Assembly (NCBI GenBank): GCA_027023405.1
Contig: JALVVN010000041.1
Coordinates: 8,483 to 66,303 of the forward strand
DNA: 57,821 nucleotides
Direction of reading: 5' to 3'
Source of the DNA: Campylobacterales bacterium
GTDB lineage: Bacteria > Campylobacterota > Campylobacteria > Campylobacterales > QNZT01
In this document: positions 1 through 8,872 of the stretch, in pieces
How the letters are laid out: each line of letters opens with the position of its first letter
Numbering within the stretch: the first letter of the stretch is position 1
The notes under the pieces: model-generated
Databases searched by the model: none
The model's input: only the letters and a program-made list of their open reading frames with translations
What the model was told of the DNA's origin: nothing
Position numbers and translations under genes: made by a program

Positions 1-102
1 CTCACACTAAAGCGCACCAAAGAGCGTGGCAAACCCAAATGCAACTGTAAACACTTAAATCACCGAAAAACCGGTATCGCTCCTCCGCAACTCTCCTATT
101 AA
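1..102 (+). CDS. possible 3' end of an unidentified CDS
   Basis: Reading frame 1 is open from the window edge through 33 codons to a TAA at 100-102. The translated tail is basic with a Cys-x-Cys and His/Lys-rich stretch (KCNCKHLNH). I do not recognise a family. The stop codon lies at the very edge of the palindromic repeat arm, as would be expected if the repeat sits just behind a gene. 33 open codons is weak evidence by itself, so this may be a chance frame. Confidence 0.2.
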   Translation, partial: LTLKRTKERGKPKCNCKHLNHRKTGIAPPQLSY

Positions 103-269
103 CCCAAAATTTGCATTAGCCTGCACATCATCTGCATTAATCATCGGCGACATGGGCGATTGAAGTAAAGCCTCGACGAACCCTACGGGTGCGCCTGCGT
201 TTTACTTCAACACCCCTGCACACCGAGCATCAACGCATCTGATGTACCTTCTAATGCAAAATTTGGGTT
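101..269. repeat. long palindromic intergenic element (MITE-like)
   Basis: The outer arms 101-119 and 251-269 are perfect 19-bp inverted repeats (AACCCAAAATTTGCATTAG and its complement). Further in, 160-169 and 201-210 form a second perfect 10-bp inverted pair, with GGGCGA/CACCCC next to them. A small ACCC-TAC-GGGT hairpin sits at the centre (180-190). Between outer and inner arms, CACATCATCTGCATT and CATCTGATGTACC also pair imperfectly. Almost the whole ~170 nt can therefore fold into one long interrupted hairpin. It has no coding capacity. A 24-nt near-copy of the right arm recurs at 33155-33178. It looks like a dispersed palindromic repeat or a non-autonomous mobile element; no clear target-site duplication is visible. 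Confidence 0.7.
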
Positions 270-329
270 TAACCTACAGCTAACCGTACACTACATTACA
301 AACACTATACAGATACAAAAGGATGATAC

Positions 330-2594
330 ATGTCAAAAAATTATGTGATCGGCTTTCCGAGAATCGGAGAGAAGAGAGAGTTGAAGTTTGCCCTAGAGGA
401 TTTTTGGGCTAAGAGAAGTGATTTTAGTGAAGTTGAAAAAGTCGCCAAAATGTTAAAAAAGCGCCATTGGGAGTATCAGAGAGAAGCGGGAATCGATCAT
501 ATCAGTTCCAACGACTTCTCCTACTATGACAATATGCTCGATACGGCGGTGATGCTAGGGGCGATTCCTACACGCTTTCAAGATATCGAAGATCCGACTG
601 CACAATATTTTGCAATGGCTCGCGGAGATGAGAAGCGAACGGCGATGAGTATGACCAAGTGGCTCAATACCAACTACCACTATATCGTGCCGGAACTAAG
701 TCTAAGCGATAACTATGGGCTTAACCTGACCAAGATCACCGATGAGTACAATGAAGCAAAAGCACAGGGGCTCAAAACCAAGATCAACTTGATTGGACCT
801 ATCACCTTTTTGGCACTCTCTCGACGCGTCGATAGCGGTGATACCTTTGAGCTATTTGATAAAATCCTTCCACTCTACAAGGAGGCACTGGAGAAGATCG
901 CCTCACTTGATAGTGATATCATCGTACAATTCGATGAGCCGATCTTTGTGAAAGATGTCAGCACAAAAGAGCTCTCACTACTCAAAAGAGCTTACGATCA
1001 ACTTGGAAGTGTAGAGGGTATAAAGATCGCCGTTGTGACCTATTTTAATAGTGCCAATGAGGCGACCAAAGTGCTGGCAAATACATCTGTTTGGGCGATC
1101 GGTCTTGATCTGATTTACGGGGAGTTGGATGAGGGAGCAACGCAGGCAGTTGCACAGAGTGGAAAAGTCTTAATCGCGGGAATTGTAGATGGGCGCAATA
1201 TCTGGATCAATGATATCGATGAGAGCCTCAAAAAACTCCATAGCTTGGGATTGCCAAAAGAGCAGATCATCGTCTCTAGCTCCTGCTCACTTCTGCATCT
1301 CCCTTTCACACTCAAATATGAGGAGAAGCTCTCGACGGAAATCAAATCGTGGCTCAGTTTCGCGCTTGAAAAGCTTGATGAACTCTCCTTGATCTCTACG
1401 CTCTTTTTTGAGACAGAAGCGGAACTGGATCAGCAAAAACAGACGCAACTCACACAAAATCGCCAAGCGATCTCAACACGAAAGAACTCAACCCTCATTC
1501 ACAAAGAGGAGATCAAGCAGAGAGTCGCCAATCTTACAGAGAGTGCATTGGGAAGATCGACCCCCTTTGAGGAGCGTATCAAAAAGCAAAAAGCCACACT
1601 CAAACTGCCGACACTACCGACAACAACAATCGGTTCATTTCCCCAAACCACAGAGCTTCGATCGGCTCGAAAAGCGTTCAAGCAGGGCGAGATCGACACA
1701 AACGCCTATGAGCAGGTGATGAAAAACTACATCGATGAGTGTGTCGCCTTTCAAGAAGAGATCGATCTCGATGTATTGGTACACGGTGAGCCGGAGCGAA
1801 ACGATATGGTGGAGTATTTTGGAGAGATGCTGGAGGGGTTTGCCTTTACCCAAAACGGATGGGTACAGAGCTATGGAAGCCGATGCGTCAAACCGCCACT
1901 CATCTATGCCGATGTCTCACGCCCCAAACCGATGACGCTCGATTGGATCACCTATGCGCAGAGCAAAACTGATCGCATTATGAAGGGTATGCTCACCGGT
2001 CCCGTCACAATTCTCAACTGGTCTTTTGTGCGCGACGATCAACCCCGAAGCCTCACGGCAAAGCAGATTGCCCTTGCTATCGCCGATGAGATCGACGATC
2101 TCCAAAAAGCGGGCATCAAGATCATCCAAGTCGATGAAGCGGCGTTCAAAGAGGGGTATCCACTCAAAAAGGATCAGGCGAGTGAGTATGAGCAGTGGGC
2201 GGTAGAGAGCTTCAAGATTGCCACGGCAGTCGCCGATGATGAGACGCAGATCCATACCCATATGTGCTACAGCGATTTCAACGACATCATCCGAACGATC
2301 GAGGCGATGGATGCCGATGTGATCTCTATCGAAACGGCACGAAGCGGAAACCGACTGCTGAAAATCTTCAAAGATCACGGCTACAAGCAAGAGGTAGGCC
2401 CCGGCGTGTATGACATCCACTCTCCAAGAGTACCAAGCCAAGAGGAGATCGAAAAGCAGATAGCCCTTCTCCTTGAGGTACTCCCCAAAGAGCAGCTCTG
2501 GATCAACCCCGACTGCGGACTCAAAACCCGAAAATGGGAAGAGGTCAAACCAAGCCTTGAACATATGGTCAAAGCGACGAAGAAGTTTCGCTAA
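330..2594 (+). CDS. metE: cobalamin-independent methionine synthase MetE
   Basis: MetE (5-methyltetrahydropteroyltriglutamate-homocysteine methyltransferase) makes the last step of methionine synthesis in the cytoplasm without B12. The 754 aa length is the usual full size: two fused TIM-barrel halves with the N-terminal YVIGFPRIG motif and the C-terminal half starting near IGSFPQT (about residue 430). The catalytic zinc ligands can be placed at His644 and Cys646 (HMC), Glu668 (SIETARSG) and Cys729 (NPDCGL). The ATG start has an AAAAGGA ribosome site upstream. It is a single-gene unit: a palindromic repeat lies upstream and a hairpin terminator follows. I see no recognisable methionine or SAM riboswitch in the leader. 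Confidence 0.98.
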   Translation: MSKNYVIGFPRIGEKRELKFALEDFWAKRSDFSEVEKVAKMLKKRHWEYQREAGIDHISSNDFSYYDNMLDTAVMLGAIPTRFQDIEDPTAQYFAMARGDEKRTAMSMTKWLNTNYHYIVPELSLSDNYGLNLTKITDEYNEAKAQGLKTKINLIGPITFLALSRRVDSGDTFELFDKILPLYKEALEKIASLDSDIIVQFDEPIFVKDVSTKELSLLKRAYDQLGSVEGIKIAVVTYFNSANEATKVLANTSVWAIGLDLIYGELDEGATQAVAQSGKVLIAGIVDGRNIWINDIDESLKKLHSLGLPKEQIIVSSSCSLLHLPFTLKYEEKLSTEIKSWLSFALEKLDELSLISTLFFETEAELDQQKQTQLTQNRQAISTRKNSTLIHKEEIKQRVANLTESALGRSTPFEERIKKQKATLKLPTLPTTTIGSFPQTTELRSARKAFKQGEIDTNAYEQVMKNYIDECVAFQEEIDLDVLVHGEPERNDMVEYFGEMLEGFAFTQNGWVQSYGSRCVKPPLIYADVSRPKPMTLDWITYAQSKTDRIMKGMLTGPVTILNWSFVRDDQPRSLTAKQIALAIADEIDDLQKAGIKIIQVDEAAFKEGYPLKKDQASEYEQWAVESFKIATAVADDETQIHTHMCYSDFNDIIRTIEAMDADVISIETARSGNRLLKIFKDHGYKQEVGPGVYDIHSPRVPSQEEIEKQIALLLEVLPKEQLWINPDCGLKTRKWEEVKPSLEHMVKATKKFR

Positions 2595-2598
2595 ACGG

Positions 2599-2631
2599 CA
2601 AAGGTAGGGAGATCCTGCCTTTGTTGTTCTA
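2599..2631 (+). terminator. rho-independent terminator after metE
   Basis: CAAAGGTAGG (2599-2608) pairs with CCTGCCTTTG (2614-2623) around a GAGAT loop, with one T-G wobble. A T-rich tract (TTGTTCTATTT) follows. It starts 5 nt after the metE stop and separates metE from the rnpB promoter. Confidence 0.75.
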
Positions 2632-2657
2632 TTTAGAAACTCTCTACAAACCTATGC

Positions 2658-2663
2658 TATAAT
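2658..2663 (+). promoter_or_regulatory. sigma-70 -10 box of rnpB
   Basis: A perfect TATAAT lies 7 nt before the first paired base of the RNase P RNA (2670), the right distance for a start at the mature 5' end. As in other Campylobacterota the -35 region is not strongly conserved; a T/A-rich stretch lies upstream. Confidence 0.75.
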
Positions 2664-2669
2664 ATCTCC

Positions 2670-3000
2670 GGCATAGCGGGTGATTGCTACATGTGTAGAG
2701 GAAAGTCCGGGCTGCAATAAGAGAGGATTCCATCTAACGGATGGCCGGGGAGGCTTGTTGAGCTTCTCTGAGGGCTAGTGCAACAGAGAGTAGGTAGCTA
2801 TCTTCGGATAGTGATAGTGAAAGGGTGAGGTAAGAGCTCACCGGCTCTTTGAGTAATCTTAGAGGCCAGGTAAACCCAATCCGCAGCAAGAGGCGTATGG
2901 TAAAACTCTTATATTTTTGCGTCTCGCTTGAGAGCTATTGTAAAATAGCTCCTAGATAAATAGTCACCCACGACAGAACCCGGCTTACAGCTATGCCACC
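2670..3000 (+). ncRNA. rnpB: RNase P RNA (catalytic subunit)
   Basis: The sequence carries the conserved core of bacterial type A RNase P RNA: GAGGAAAGTCCGGGCT near the 5' end (CR-I), AGAGGCCAGGTAAACCC in the middle, and ACAGAACCCGGCTTACAGC near the 3' end (CR-V). The termini pair as helix P1: GGCATAGC at 2670-2677 with GCTATGCC at 2990-2997. RNase P removes 5' leaders from tRNA precursors. The gene has its own TATAAT and is followed directly by the rpiB promoter, so there is almost no spacer. The exact 3' end may differ by a few bases. Confidence 0.97.
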
Positions 3001-3015
3001 CTAAGTTATTTCAGT

Positions 3016-3021
3016 TATAAT
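3016..3021 (+). promoter_or_regulatory. -10 box of the rpiB-ychF operon
   Basis: A perfect TATAAT at 3016-3021 lies 16 nt beyond the end of rnpB and 33 nt before the rpiB start. It is the only clear promoter in front of the eight-gene run that ends with ychF. Confidence 0.65.
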
Positions 3022-3054
3022 ATAGAAATACAAATTAAACAATTTAGGTAAAAG

Positions 3055-3489
3055 ATGAAATTTTATATAGCAACCGATCATGCCGCCTATCGTATCAAGA
3101 GTAGTGTCATTGAGATGCTTCAAGATTTAGGGTGTGAAGTGGTGGATCTCGGTCCACAAAACAGTGATAGAGTCGATTATCCTGATTATGCGCATAAACT
3201 CTGCAAGGAGGTATTGAGAGATGTGGGGAGCTTTGGCATCTTGATCTGCGGTACGGGGATCGGTATGAGCTTGGCAGCAAACAAGCATGAGGGGATCCGC
3301 GCAGCACTCTGCCACGATGCCTATACCGCACAAATGGCACGAGAGCATAACGATGCCAATGTGCTCTGTTTTGGAGAAAGAGTCGTAGGGCTTGGCGTCA
3401 TCGAATCGATAATCGACACCTTTGTTAAAAGTGATTTTGAGGGTGGCAGACACACACAACGGGTGCAAAAGATCGAGGAGATCGACTGA
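3055..3489 (+). CDS. rpiB: ribose-5-phosphate isomerase B
   Basis: RpiB interconverts ribose 5-phosphate and ribulose 5-phosphate in the pentose phosphate pathway. The 144 aa protein has the whole RpiB/LacAB fold: N-terminal IATDHAA with Asp8-His9, the catalytic Cys65 in the phosphate/anion-hole loop CGTGIGMS, and the later ALCHDAYTAQMAREHNDAN segment. The ATG follows TAGGTAAAAG. It opens the operon; its TGA overlaps the next ATG (ATGA-type overlap at 3489). Making the ribose unit of PRPP fits well with apt downstream. Confidence 0.96.
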   Translation: MKFYIATDHAAYRIKSSVIEMLQDLGCEVVDLGPQNSDRVDYPDYAHKLCKEVLRDVGSFGILICGTGIGMSLAANKHEGIRAALCHDAYTAQMAREHNDANVLCFGERVVGLGVIESIIDTFVKSDFEGGRHTQRVQKIEEID

Positions 3490-3821
3490 TGTTTTTTTCA
3501 TGGATCGGCTATACGCTACTTATTTTTGCGATTATCTATCTGCTGATCCGTCTCAACTACATTCAAGCGCTCTATCAAAAGGAGCAGAAACTCAATGCCA
3601 AACAGAAAGAGGCGCTCAAAGAGGAACAGTTGCTCATACGAAAATACAAAACACAACTTCAAAGGGCAATCGGAAATATCGATATTTTAACGGATGAACT
3701 CAATAAAGTTCGAAACGATATTAAGTCACTGCGTGCTAAAAACTCGCAAGCAAAATTAGAAAAAGATCAACTACAAAAGCGCATCAAAGAGCTTGAAGAT
3801 CGTATTGATGCACTAATTTAA
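3489..3821 (+). CDS. membrane-anchored coiled-coil protein (unknown function)
   Basis: This 110 aa protein has one N-terminal transmembrane segment (about residues 4-21, WIGYTLLIFAIIYLLI). A long, charged Lys/Glu/Gln-rich helix then runs to the C-terminus with coiled-coil heptads (for example KDQLQKRIKELEDRIDAL). No catalytic motif is visible. It starts on an ATG overlapping the rpiB stop, so translation is probably coupled. The topology suggests a bitopic protein with a cytoplasmic coiled coil, such as a scaffold or division/envelope accessory, but this is inference. I do not recognise a named family. Confidence 0.8.
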   Translation: MFFSWIGYTLLIFAIIYLLIRLNYIQALYQKEQKLNAKQKEALKEEQLLIRKYKTQLQRAIGNIDILTDELNKVRNDIKSLRAKNSQAKLEKDQLQKRIKELEDRIDALI

Positions 3822-3830
3822 GGAGAAGTT

Positions 3831-3917
3831 ATGGATATTCAAACGGTAGGTTATATCGCTTTAGGGCTCACTATTTTGCTCTTTGGAGCAATTAAATTTT
3901 TTATGTTTAGAGATTAG
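3831..3917 (+). CDS. 28-aa membrane micro-protein
   Basis: A short ORF of 28 codons starts at ATG 3831, has a strong AAGGAGAAGTT ribosome site, and fills the gap between the coiled-coil gene (ends 3821) and apt (starts 3930). Its product is almost entirely one hydrophobic helix (VGYIALGLTILLFGAIKFF) with a short polar tail (MFRD), so it is predicted to be a single-pass membrane peptide. Position, SD quality and composition all support a real gene. Its function is unknown. It might partner the adjacent single-pass coiled-coil protein. Confidence 0.65.
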   Translation: MDIQTVGYIALGLTILLFGAIKFFMFRD

Positions 3918-3929
3918 GAGAAAAGAGGG

Positions 3930-4493
3930 TTGGAACATTTGGATCAAGCGGACAAAGAGTATCTACTCGAACATATTCGAGATATCAAGGATTTTCCAAA
4001 ATCGGGGATCGTTTTTAAAGATATTACCACACTGCTCAATGATGCAAGGGCATTTGGGCTTCTCATCGATCATCTCACCGCCCGTTATGAGAAGCAGGAT
4101 CTCGACTTTATCGCGGGGATCGAGAGTCGCGGTTTTATCTTTGGTGCGGCGCTTGCGGCAAGGTTGGATAAGGGATTTGTACCCATTCGAAAAGCGGGAA
4201 AACTCCCCTATACCACTATCGGCGAAAAGTATGCCCTAGAGTATGGCTTTGATGAAGTGGAAGTACATATCGATGCATTTGAGAGTGATAATGTCAAGGA
4301 TAAAAAGCAACCTCGCGTGCTACTTATCGATGATCTCATCGCTACAGGCGGTACAGCGGTCGCAGCGACAAATCTCATCAACAAAGCGGGTGCACACTGT
4401 ATCGAAGCGTGCATGATTCTCAATCTTACCTTTTTAGAGGGGCGATCGAAACTTGAAAAGATTACCTCCGTTTACAGCGTATTGGATATTTGA
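3930..4493 (+). CDS. apt: adenine phosphoribosyltransferase
   Basis: Apt converts adenine and PRPP to AMP (purine salvage, cytoplasm). The 187 aa protein has the type I PRTase signature [14 protein letters not shown] (about residues 130-143) for PRPP binding, plus the Apt-specific [17 protein letters not shown] start and [13 protein letters not shown]. No ATG is available at the N-terminus; TTG at 3930 after GGAGAAAAGAGGG is the best start, and a second TTG lies three codons later. The stop TGA overlaps the trpB ATG. Confidence 0.95.
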   Translation: MEHLDQADKEYLLEHIRDIKDFPKSGIVFKDITTLLNDARAFGLLIDHLTARYEKQDLDFIAGIESRGFIFGAALAARLDKGFVPIRKAGKLPYTTIGEKYALEYGFDEVEVHIDAFESDNVKDKKQPRVLLIDDLIATGGTAVAATNLINKAGAHCIEACMILNLTFLEGRSKLEKITSVYSVLDI

Positions 4494-5701
4494 TGTTTTA
4501 TATACCGACACCCTCCCCTTACGATCCGGATGAATTAGGTCACTTTGGCATCTTCGGCGGTCGCTATGTGCCTGAGACACTGATGCCTGCTCTCTTAGAG
4601 CTAAATGAAAATTATCAAAAGTATCGTTTTGATAAAACCTTTTGGAAAGAGGTCAATGACTACTACCAACACTATGTCGGGCGCCCCTCACCACTCTATT
4701 TTGCATCCAATATCTCAAAGGAGTTGGGTGCAAAGATTTATCTCAAACGAGAGGATCTCAACCACACAGGAGCACACAAGATCAACCACACAGTCGCCCA
4801 AGCACTACTAGCCAAACGACTCGGAAAAAAGAAGGTGATCGCCGAAACCGGTGCGGGTCAGCACGGCGTTGCTACGGCAACTGTCGCGGCGCTTTTTAAC
4901 CTCGAGTGTGAAATCTTTATGGGTGAAAAAGATGTGGAGCGCCAAGAGCTCAATGTCTTTCGGATGAAACTATTGGGTGCAAAAGTACATCCTGTCAAGA
5001 GCGGAAGTCGTACACTCAAAGATGCGATGAACGATGCCATCCGCCACTGGGTCACACATGCGCGCGATACCTTCTATATCATCGGTACGGTCGCAGGTCC
5101 TCACCCCTACCCGATGATGATACGAGATATGCAATCGATCATCTCGTGGGAAGCCAAACAGCAGATATTGGAAGCTGAAGATCGCCTACCTGATCTCGTC
5201 ATCGCCTGTATCGGCGGGGGAAGTAATGCGATGGGGATCTTTAACCACTTTTTACAAGAAGAATCGGTCGAATGTATCGGAATTGAAGCGGGCGGTCTAG
5301 GGCTTGATAGCAAACACGGAGCATCTCTGGCAAAGGGGAGTCCCGGCGTGCTACACGGACAGATGAGCTATCTGCTTCAAGATGATGACGGACAAATTCT
5401 CGAAGCACACTCTATCTCAGCAGGCTTAGACTATCCCGGGATCGGGCCAGAACATGCCTATCTCAAAGAGCTAGGCGTGGCAAACTATGAGTCGATCACC
5501 GATCAGGAGGCGCTGGATGCCTTTGTGTGGCTGAGTCAAGCGGAGGGAATTATTCCTGCTTTTGAGAGTTCACATGCAGTTGCTCACCTCAAAAAGATAC
5601 CCAAAGAGAAGATCAAAGATAAGCTCATCATCGTCAACCTCTCCGGACGCGGAGACAAGGATATGATCCAAGCCAAAACTCTTCTAAAGTTTGAAAGCTG
5701 A
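4493..5701 (+). CDS. trpB: tryptophan synthase beta chain
   Basis: TrpB joins indole and serine to tryptophan using PLP. The 402 aa protein is of the TrpB1 type: [14 protein letters not shown] at the N-terminus, the PLP lysine at about Lys96 in [19 protein letters not shown], the phosphate-binding loop GGGSNAMG, and LSGRGDKD near the end. I chose the ATG at 4493, which overlaps the apt stop (TGATG), over a TTG one codon earlier. There is no trpA or other trp gene nearby, so it sits apart from a trp operon, in a purine/peptidase string. Confidence 0.96.
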   Translation: MFYIPTPSPYDPDELGHFGIFGGRYVPETLMPALLELNENYQKYRFDKTFWKEVNDYYQHYVGRPSPLYFASNISKELGAKIYLKREDLNHTGAHKINHTVAQALLAKRLGKKKVIAETGAGQHGVATATVAALFNLECEIFMGEKDVERQELNVFRMKLLGAKVHPVKSGSRTLKDAMNDAIRHWVTHARDTFYIIGTVAGPHPYPMMIRDMQSIISWEAKQQILEAEDRLPDLVIACIGGGSNAMGIFNHFLQEESVECIGIEAGGLGLDSKHGASLAKGSPGVLHGQMSYLLQDDDGQILEAHSISAGLDYPGIGPEHAYLKELGVANYESITDQEALDAFVWLSQAEGIIPAFESSHAVAHLKKIPKEKIKDKLIIVNLSGRGDKDMIQAKTLLKFES

Positions 5702-5703
5702 TC

Positions 5704-6285
5704 GTGGAGGCGTATCTACTTAATCTCCTCAAGGAGTATGGCTATATCGTGCTCTTTTTTTGGAGTATTTTAGAAGGGGAGCTGGGGCTCATTATGGCGG
5801 GCATGTTGAGCTTTGCGGGTCATATGAATTTGGGGCTGGCGATCTTTGTCGCGGGACTAGGCGGTTTTACGGGTGATCAGATCTACTTTTACATCGGTCG
5901 TTACTCCAAAAAGTATATTCACAAAAAGTTTAAAAAGTATCGCCGAAAATTTGCCATCGCACATCTGTTGTTGCAAAAGTACGGTTGGCCACTTATCTTT
6001 GCACAGCGCTACCTTTATGGGCTTCGTACCGTAATACCGATGTCGATCGGCTTGACACGATATAGCGCTAAAAAATTTGCCTTTATCAACCTTATCAGCG
6101 CTTGGGTGTGGGCAGCGATCACTATTTCGCTCGCCTACATCTACGGTGAAGAGTTGATTGGGGTACTGCACTGGATGAAACGCCACTGGTATGTCGCCCT
6201 GCCCTTTGCGGGTGCGATGCTCTTTGGGGCGCATCGAATGGTTGCAAAAATGGAAGAAAATTTAGTTAAAAAAAGGGGAAGATAA
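5704..6285 (+). CDS. DedA-family membrane protein
   Basis: This is a 193 aa polytopic inner-membrane protein of the DedA/SNARE-associated (VTT) family; recent work links some DedA members to lipid-carrier (undecaprenyl phosphate or phosphatidylethanolamine) flipping. Family marks are the acidic EGELGLIMAG near residue 22, GGFTGDQIYFYIGR (about 52-66), and FAQRYLYGLRTVIP (about 99-112), the last matching the F-x-R-x(3)-G-x-R motif with its functional arginines. It starts on GTG two nt after trpB, and its stop is directly followed by pepA. The substrate is not inferable from sequence. Confidence 0.9.
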   Translation: MEAYLLNLLKEYGYIVLFFWSILEGELGLIMAGMLSFAGHMNLGLAIFVAGLGGFTGDQIYFYIGRYSKKYIHKKFKKYRRKFAIAHLLLQKYGWPLIFAQRYLYGLRTVIPMSIGLTRYSAKKFAFINLISAWVWAAITISLAYIYGEELIGVLHWMKRHWYVALPFAGAMLFGAHRMVAKMEENLVKKRGR

Positions 6286-7773
6286 ATGTTAGAGATACAA
6301 ATCAGTGAAAAAAAGCTGGATGAAATCGCAAGCGATTGTGAAATCATTTTGGTGCTGGAGAAAAATTTTGATCATCGGTGGGTCAAAGATAAAACTTTGC
6401 TAGAGAAGCTCCACTTTAAAGGAGAGGGTTTTGAGAGTGCATTTTTGGTCGAAAAAGATCGTATCTATGTTAGTATAGAGAAATTTGAACGAGACGCAAT
6501 CCGTCGCGGCGTAGCATCGGCGCTAAAGCGCATCAAAAAGAGCAACTACAAACACGCTAAGATCGGAAGCTATGTCAAAGATTGTCCGCCGATCTATACC
6601 AAAGCGATCGTTGAAGGAGCGCTTTTAGGTAGCTACTCCTTTAATCGCTATAAAAGTAAGGTAACGCCCTCCTCTTTACAAAAGCTCACCATTAGTTTAG
6701 AGGAGTATCACGAAAAAACACTCAACCCCGAAAGTGCTCAAAAGGCAGTTGAGGAGGCGAAGATCATCGCCCAAGCGACCAACTTTGCCAAAGATATCGT
6801 CAATAGCACACCTGACGATATGACACCGACGCAACTTGCACAAGAGGCGGAAAAACTTGCTAAAGATCTGGAGGGCGTAGAGTGTTTTGTCGGAGATGAA
6901 AAGTTTTTGCAAGAGCAAAAGATGGGAGCTTTTTTGGCAGTCAGTCGTGCAAGCGCTCATCCCCCTCGCTTTATTCACCTTACTTACAAACCGCAAAATG
7001 CTGTCGCAAAATATGTCTTTGTCGGCAAGGGGCTTACCTATGATAGCGGTGGCTTGAGCCTGAAGCCAAGCGAGCACATGGTGACTATGAAAGCAGATAA
7101 GAGCGGAAGCGCTTCAGCATTGGCGATCTTAAAAGGTGCGGCAGAACTTAAGCTCCCCTTTGAGGTACACGCGGTCATTGGTGCATGTGAAAATATGATC
7201 GGAGGCAACGCCTACAAGCCAGATGATGTTTTGGTTGCAAAGAACGGTGTCACGATTGAAGTGCGAAATACCGATGCGGAGGGGAGATTGGTCTTGGCGG
7301 ACTGTCTCTGCTACGCAAGCGAACTCAAACCTGACTATCTTGTCGATCTCGCGACATTGACGGGTGCGTGTGTCGTAGCGTTGGGTGAGTATAGTAGCGG
7401 TGTGATGGGACACAGTAGCGAACTCAAACATCAGATGCTTCAAGCAGCACAAAAGAGCGGTGAACTTGCCGGCACACTCCCCTTTAACGACTATCTCAAA
7501 AATCTACTCAAGAGCCAAATTGCTGATATCTCCAATATCTCCTCTTCGAGATATGGCGGGGCGATCACGGCAGGGCTCTTTTTGGATCGTTTTGTAAGTG
7601 ATGAGCTCAAAGAGAAATGGTTGCATCTCGATATCGCCGGTCCCGCTTATGTCGAAAAGGCGTGGGGATATAATCAAGCTGGTGCAAGCGGTGCAGGCGT
7701 GCGAATGGCACTCTATTGGCTCAAAGATCACTACTATCAGCACAATAGTTACCACAAAAAGGAGAAAAAATAA
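6286..7773 (+). CDS. pepA: leucyl aminopeptidase (M17 family)
   Basis: This is a cytosolic di-zinc aminopeptidase releasing N-terminal residues, usually hexameric. At 495 aa it has the poorly conserved N-terminal macro-like domain followed by the M17 catalytic domain. Visible catalytic segments are GKGLTYDSGGLSLKP (about residues 246-260), MKADKSGSAS (about 266-275) and the family signature NTDAEGRLVLAD (about 328-339), which supply the metal-binding Lys, Asp and Glu residues and the catalytic Arg. It starts immediately after dedA; its TAA overlaps the ychF ATG (TAATG). Some PepA proteins also bind DNA; nothing here tests that. Confidence 0.95.
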   Translation: MLEIQISEKKLDEIASDCEIILVLEKNFDHRWVKDKTLLEKLHFKGEGFESAFLVEKDRIYVSIEKFERDAIRRGVASALKRIKKSNYKHAKIGSYVKDCPPIYTKAIVEGALLGSYSFNRYKSKVTPSSLQKLTISLEEYHEKTLNPESAQKAVEEAKIIAQATNFAKDIVNSTPDDMTPTQLAQEAEKLAKDLEGVECFVGDEKFLQEQKMGAFLAVSRASAHPPRFIHLTYKPQNAVAKYVFVGKGLTYDSGGLSLKPSEHMVTMKADKSGSASALAILKGAAELKLPFEVHAVIGACENMIGGNAYKPDDVLVAKNGVTIEVRNTDAEGRLVLADCLCYASELKPDYLVDLATLTGACVVALGEYSSGVMGHSSELKHQMLQAAQKSGELAGTLPFNDYLKNLLKSQIADISNISSSRYGGAITAGLFLDRFVSDELKEKWLHLDIAGPAYVEKAWGYNQAGASGAGVRMALYWLKDHYYQHNSYHKKEKK

Positions 7774-8870
7774 TGGGACTTAGTGTCGGAATCGTCGGTT
7801 TGCCCAATGTCGGTAAATCCACTACTTTTAACGCACTCACCAAAGCGCAAAATGCCGAATCGGCAAACTACCCCTTTTGCACGATCGAACCCAATAAGGC
7901 GGTGGTACCTGTGCCCGATGAGAGGCTAGGTGAACTCGCCAAGATCGTCAATCCGGAACGGATTCAATACTCTGTCATCGATTTTGTCGATATTGCAGGA
8001 TTGGTTAAGGGAGCAAGTAAGGGCGAGGGGCTTGGCAATAAGTTTCTCTCCAATATTCGCGAAGTTGAAGTGATCTTGCATATGGTGCGATGCTTTGACG
8101 ATGGAAATATTACCCATGTGGAGGGGGAGATCGATCCGATTCGAGACATTGAGATTATCGAAGGAGAGCTGATCTTGGCAGACTTAGAGCAGTTGGAGAA
8201 AAAGATTGAAAAACTCACCCGAGAGGCAAAGAGCCAAAAAGATGCACGCGCAAAGCTAGAAATTGCGCAAGCACTCAAAGCGCATTTGGATGATCTTCAA
8301 CCGGTCTCTACTTTTGAAAATCGCAATGAAGATTTTGAAGAGCTCAACAAAGAGCTTCGATTTCTCTCAAACAAAGAGGTTATCTATGGTGCAAATACCG
8401 ATGAGGATGGATTGCTTGAGGATAATGAATATGTCCGGTCGCTCAAAGAGTATGCCCAAAAGCAAAATCGAGAAGTGATTAAACTCTGTGCAAAAGTGGA
8501 AGAGGAGCTTGTCGCACTCGATGAAGAGGAAGCTAAAGAGTTCTTGGAGTCATTGGGTGTCAATGAAAGCGGATTAGAAAAGATCATCAAAACCGCTTTT
8601 GCAAAACTCAATCTCATCTCTTATTTTACAGCCGGTGTCAAAGAGGTTCGCTCATGGACCATTACCAAAGGTTGGCTTGCGCCCAAAGCGGCAAGTGTGA
8701 TACATAACGATTTTGAAAAGGGATTTATTCGAGCGGAGGTGATTGCCTATGATGATTTTATACAATATAAAGGTGAAAATGGCGCTAAAGAAGCGGGGAA
8801 AATGAGATTAGAAGGAAAAGATTACGAAGTACAAGATGGAGATGTCATGCACTTTCGATTTAATGTGTAA
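7773..8870 (+). CDS. ychF: ribosome-binding ATPase YchF
   Basis: YchF is a universally conserved P-loop protein (Obg/HflX class) that prefers ATP to GTP and associates with ribosomes. Its 365 aa hold Walker [10 protein letters not shown] (about 9-17), the G2/switch region [12 protein letters not shown]3 [14 protein letters not shown], a central coiled-coil insertion ([18 protein letters not shown]) and a C-terminal TGS domain ending [13 protein letters not shown]. It is the last gene of the operon, translationally coupled to pepA, and a hairpin follows its stop. Confidence 0.97.
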   Translation: MGLSVGIVGLPNVGKSTTFNALTKAQNAESANYPFCTIEPNKAVVPVPDERLGELAKIVNPERIQYSVIDFVDIAGLVKGASKGEGLGNKFLSNIREVEVILHMVRCFDDGNITHVEGEIDPIRDIEIIEGELILADLEQLEKKIEKLTREAKSQKDARAKLEIAQALKAHLDDLQPVSTFENRNEDFEELNKELRFLSNKEVIYGANTDEDGLLEDNEYVRSLKEYAQKQNREVIKLCAKVEEELVALDEEEAKEFLESLGVNESGLEKIIKTAFAKLNLISYFTAGVKEVRSWTITKGWLAPKAASVIHNDFEKGFIRAEVIAYDDFIQYKGENGAKEAGKMRLEGKDYEVQDGDVMHFRFNV

Positions 8871-8872
8871 AC

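Noticed and set aside
272-329. Possible methionine/SAM riboswitch in the metE leader
   Set aside because: Only 58 nt lie between the palindromic element and the ATG, and none of the known SAM or cobalamin riboswitch cores is visible.
1917-2564. 215-aa open frame on the - strand inside metE
   Set aside because: It is fully antisense to a certain gene, has no ribosome site or family pattern, and arises from the codon bias of metE.
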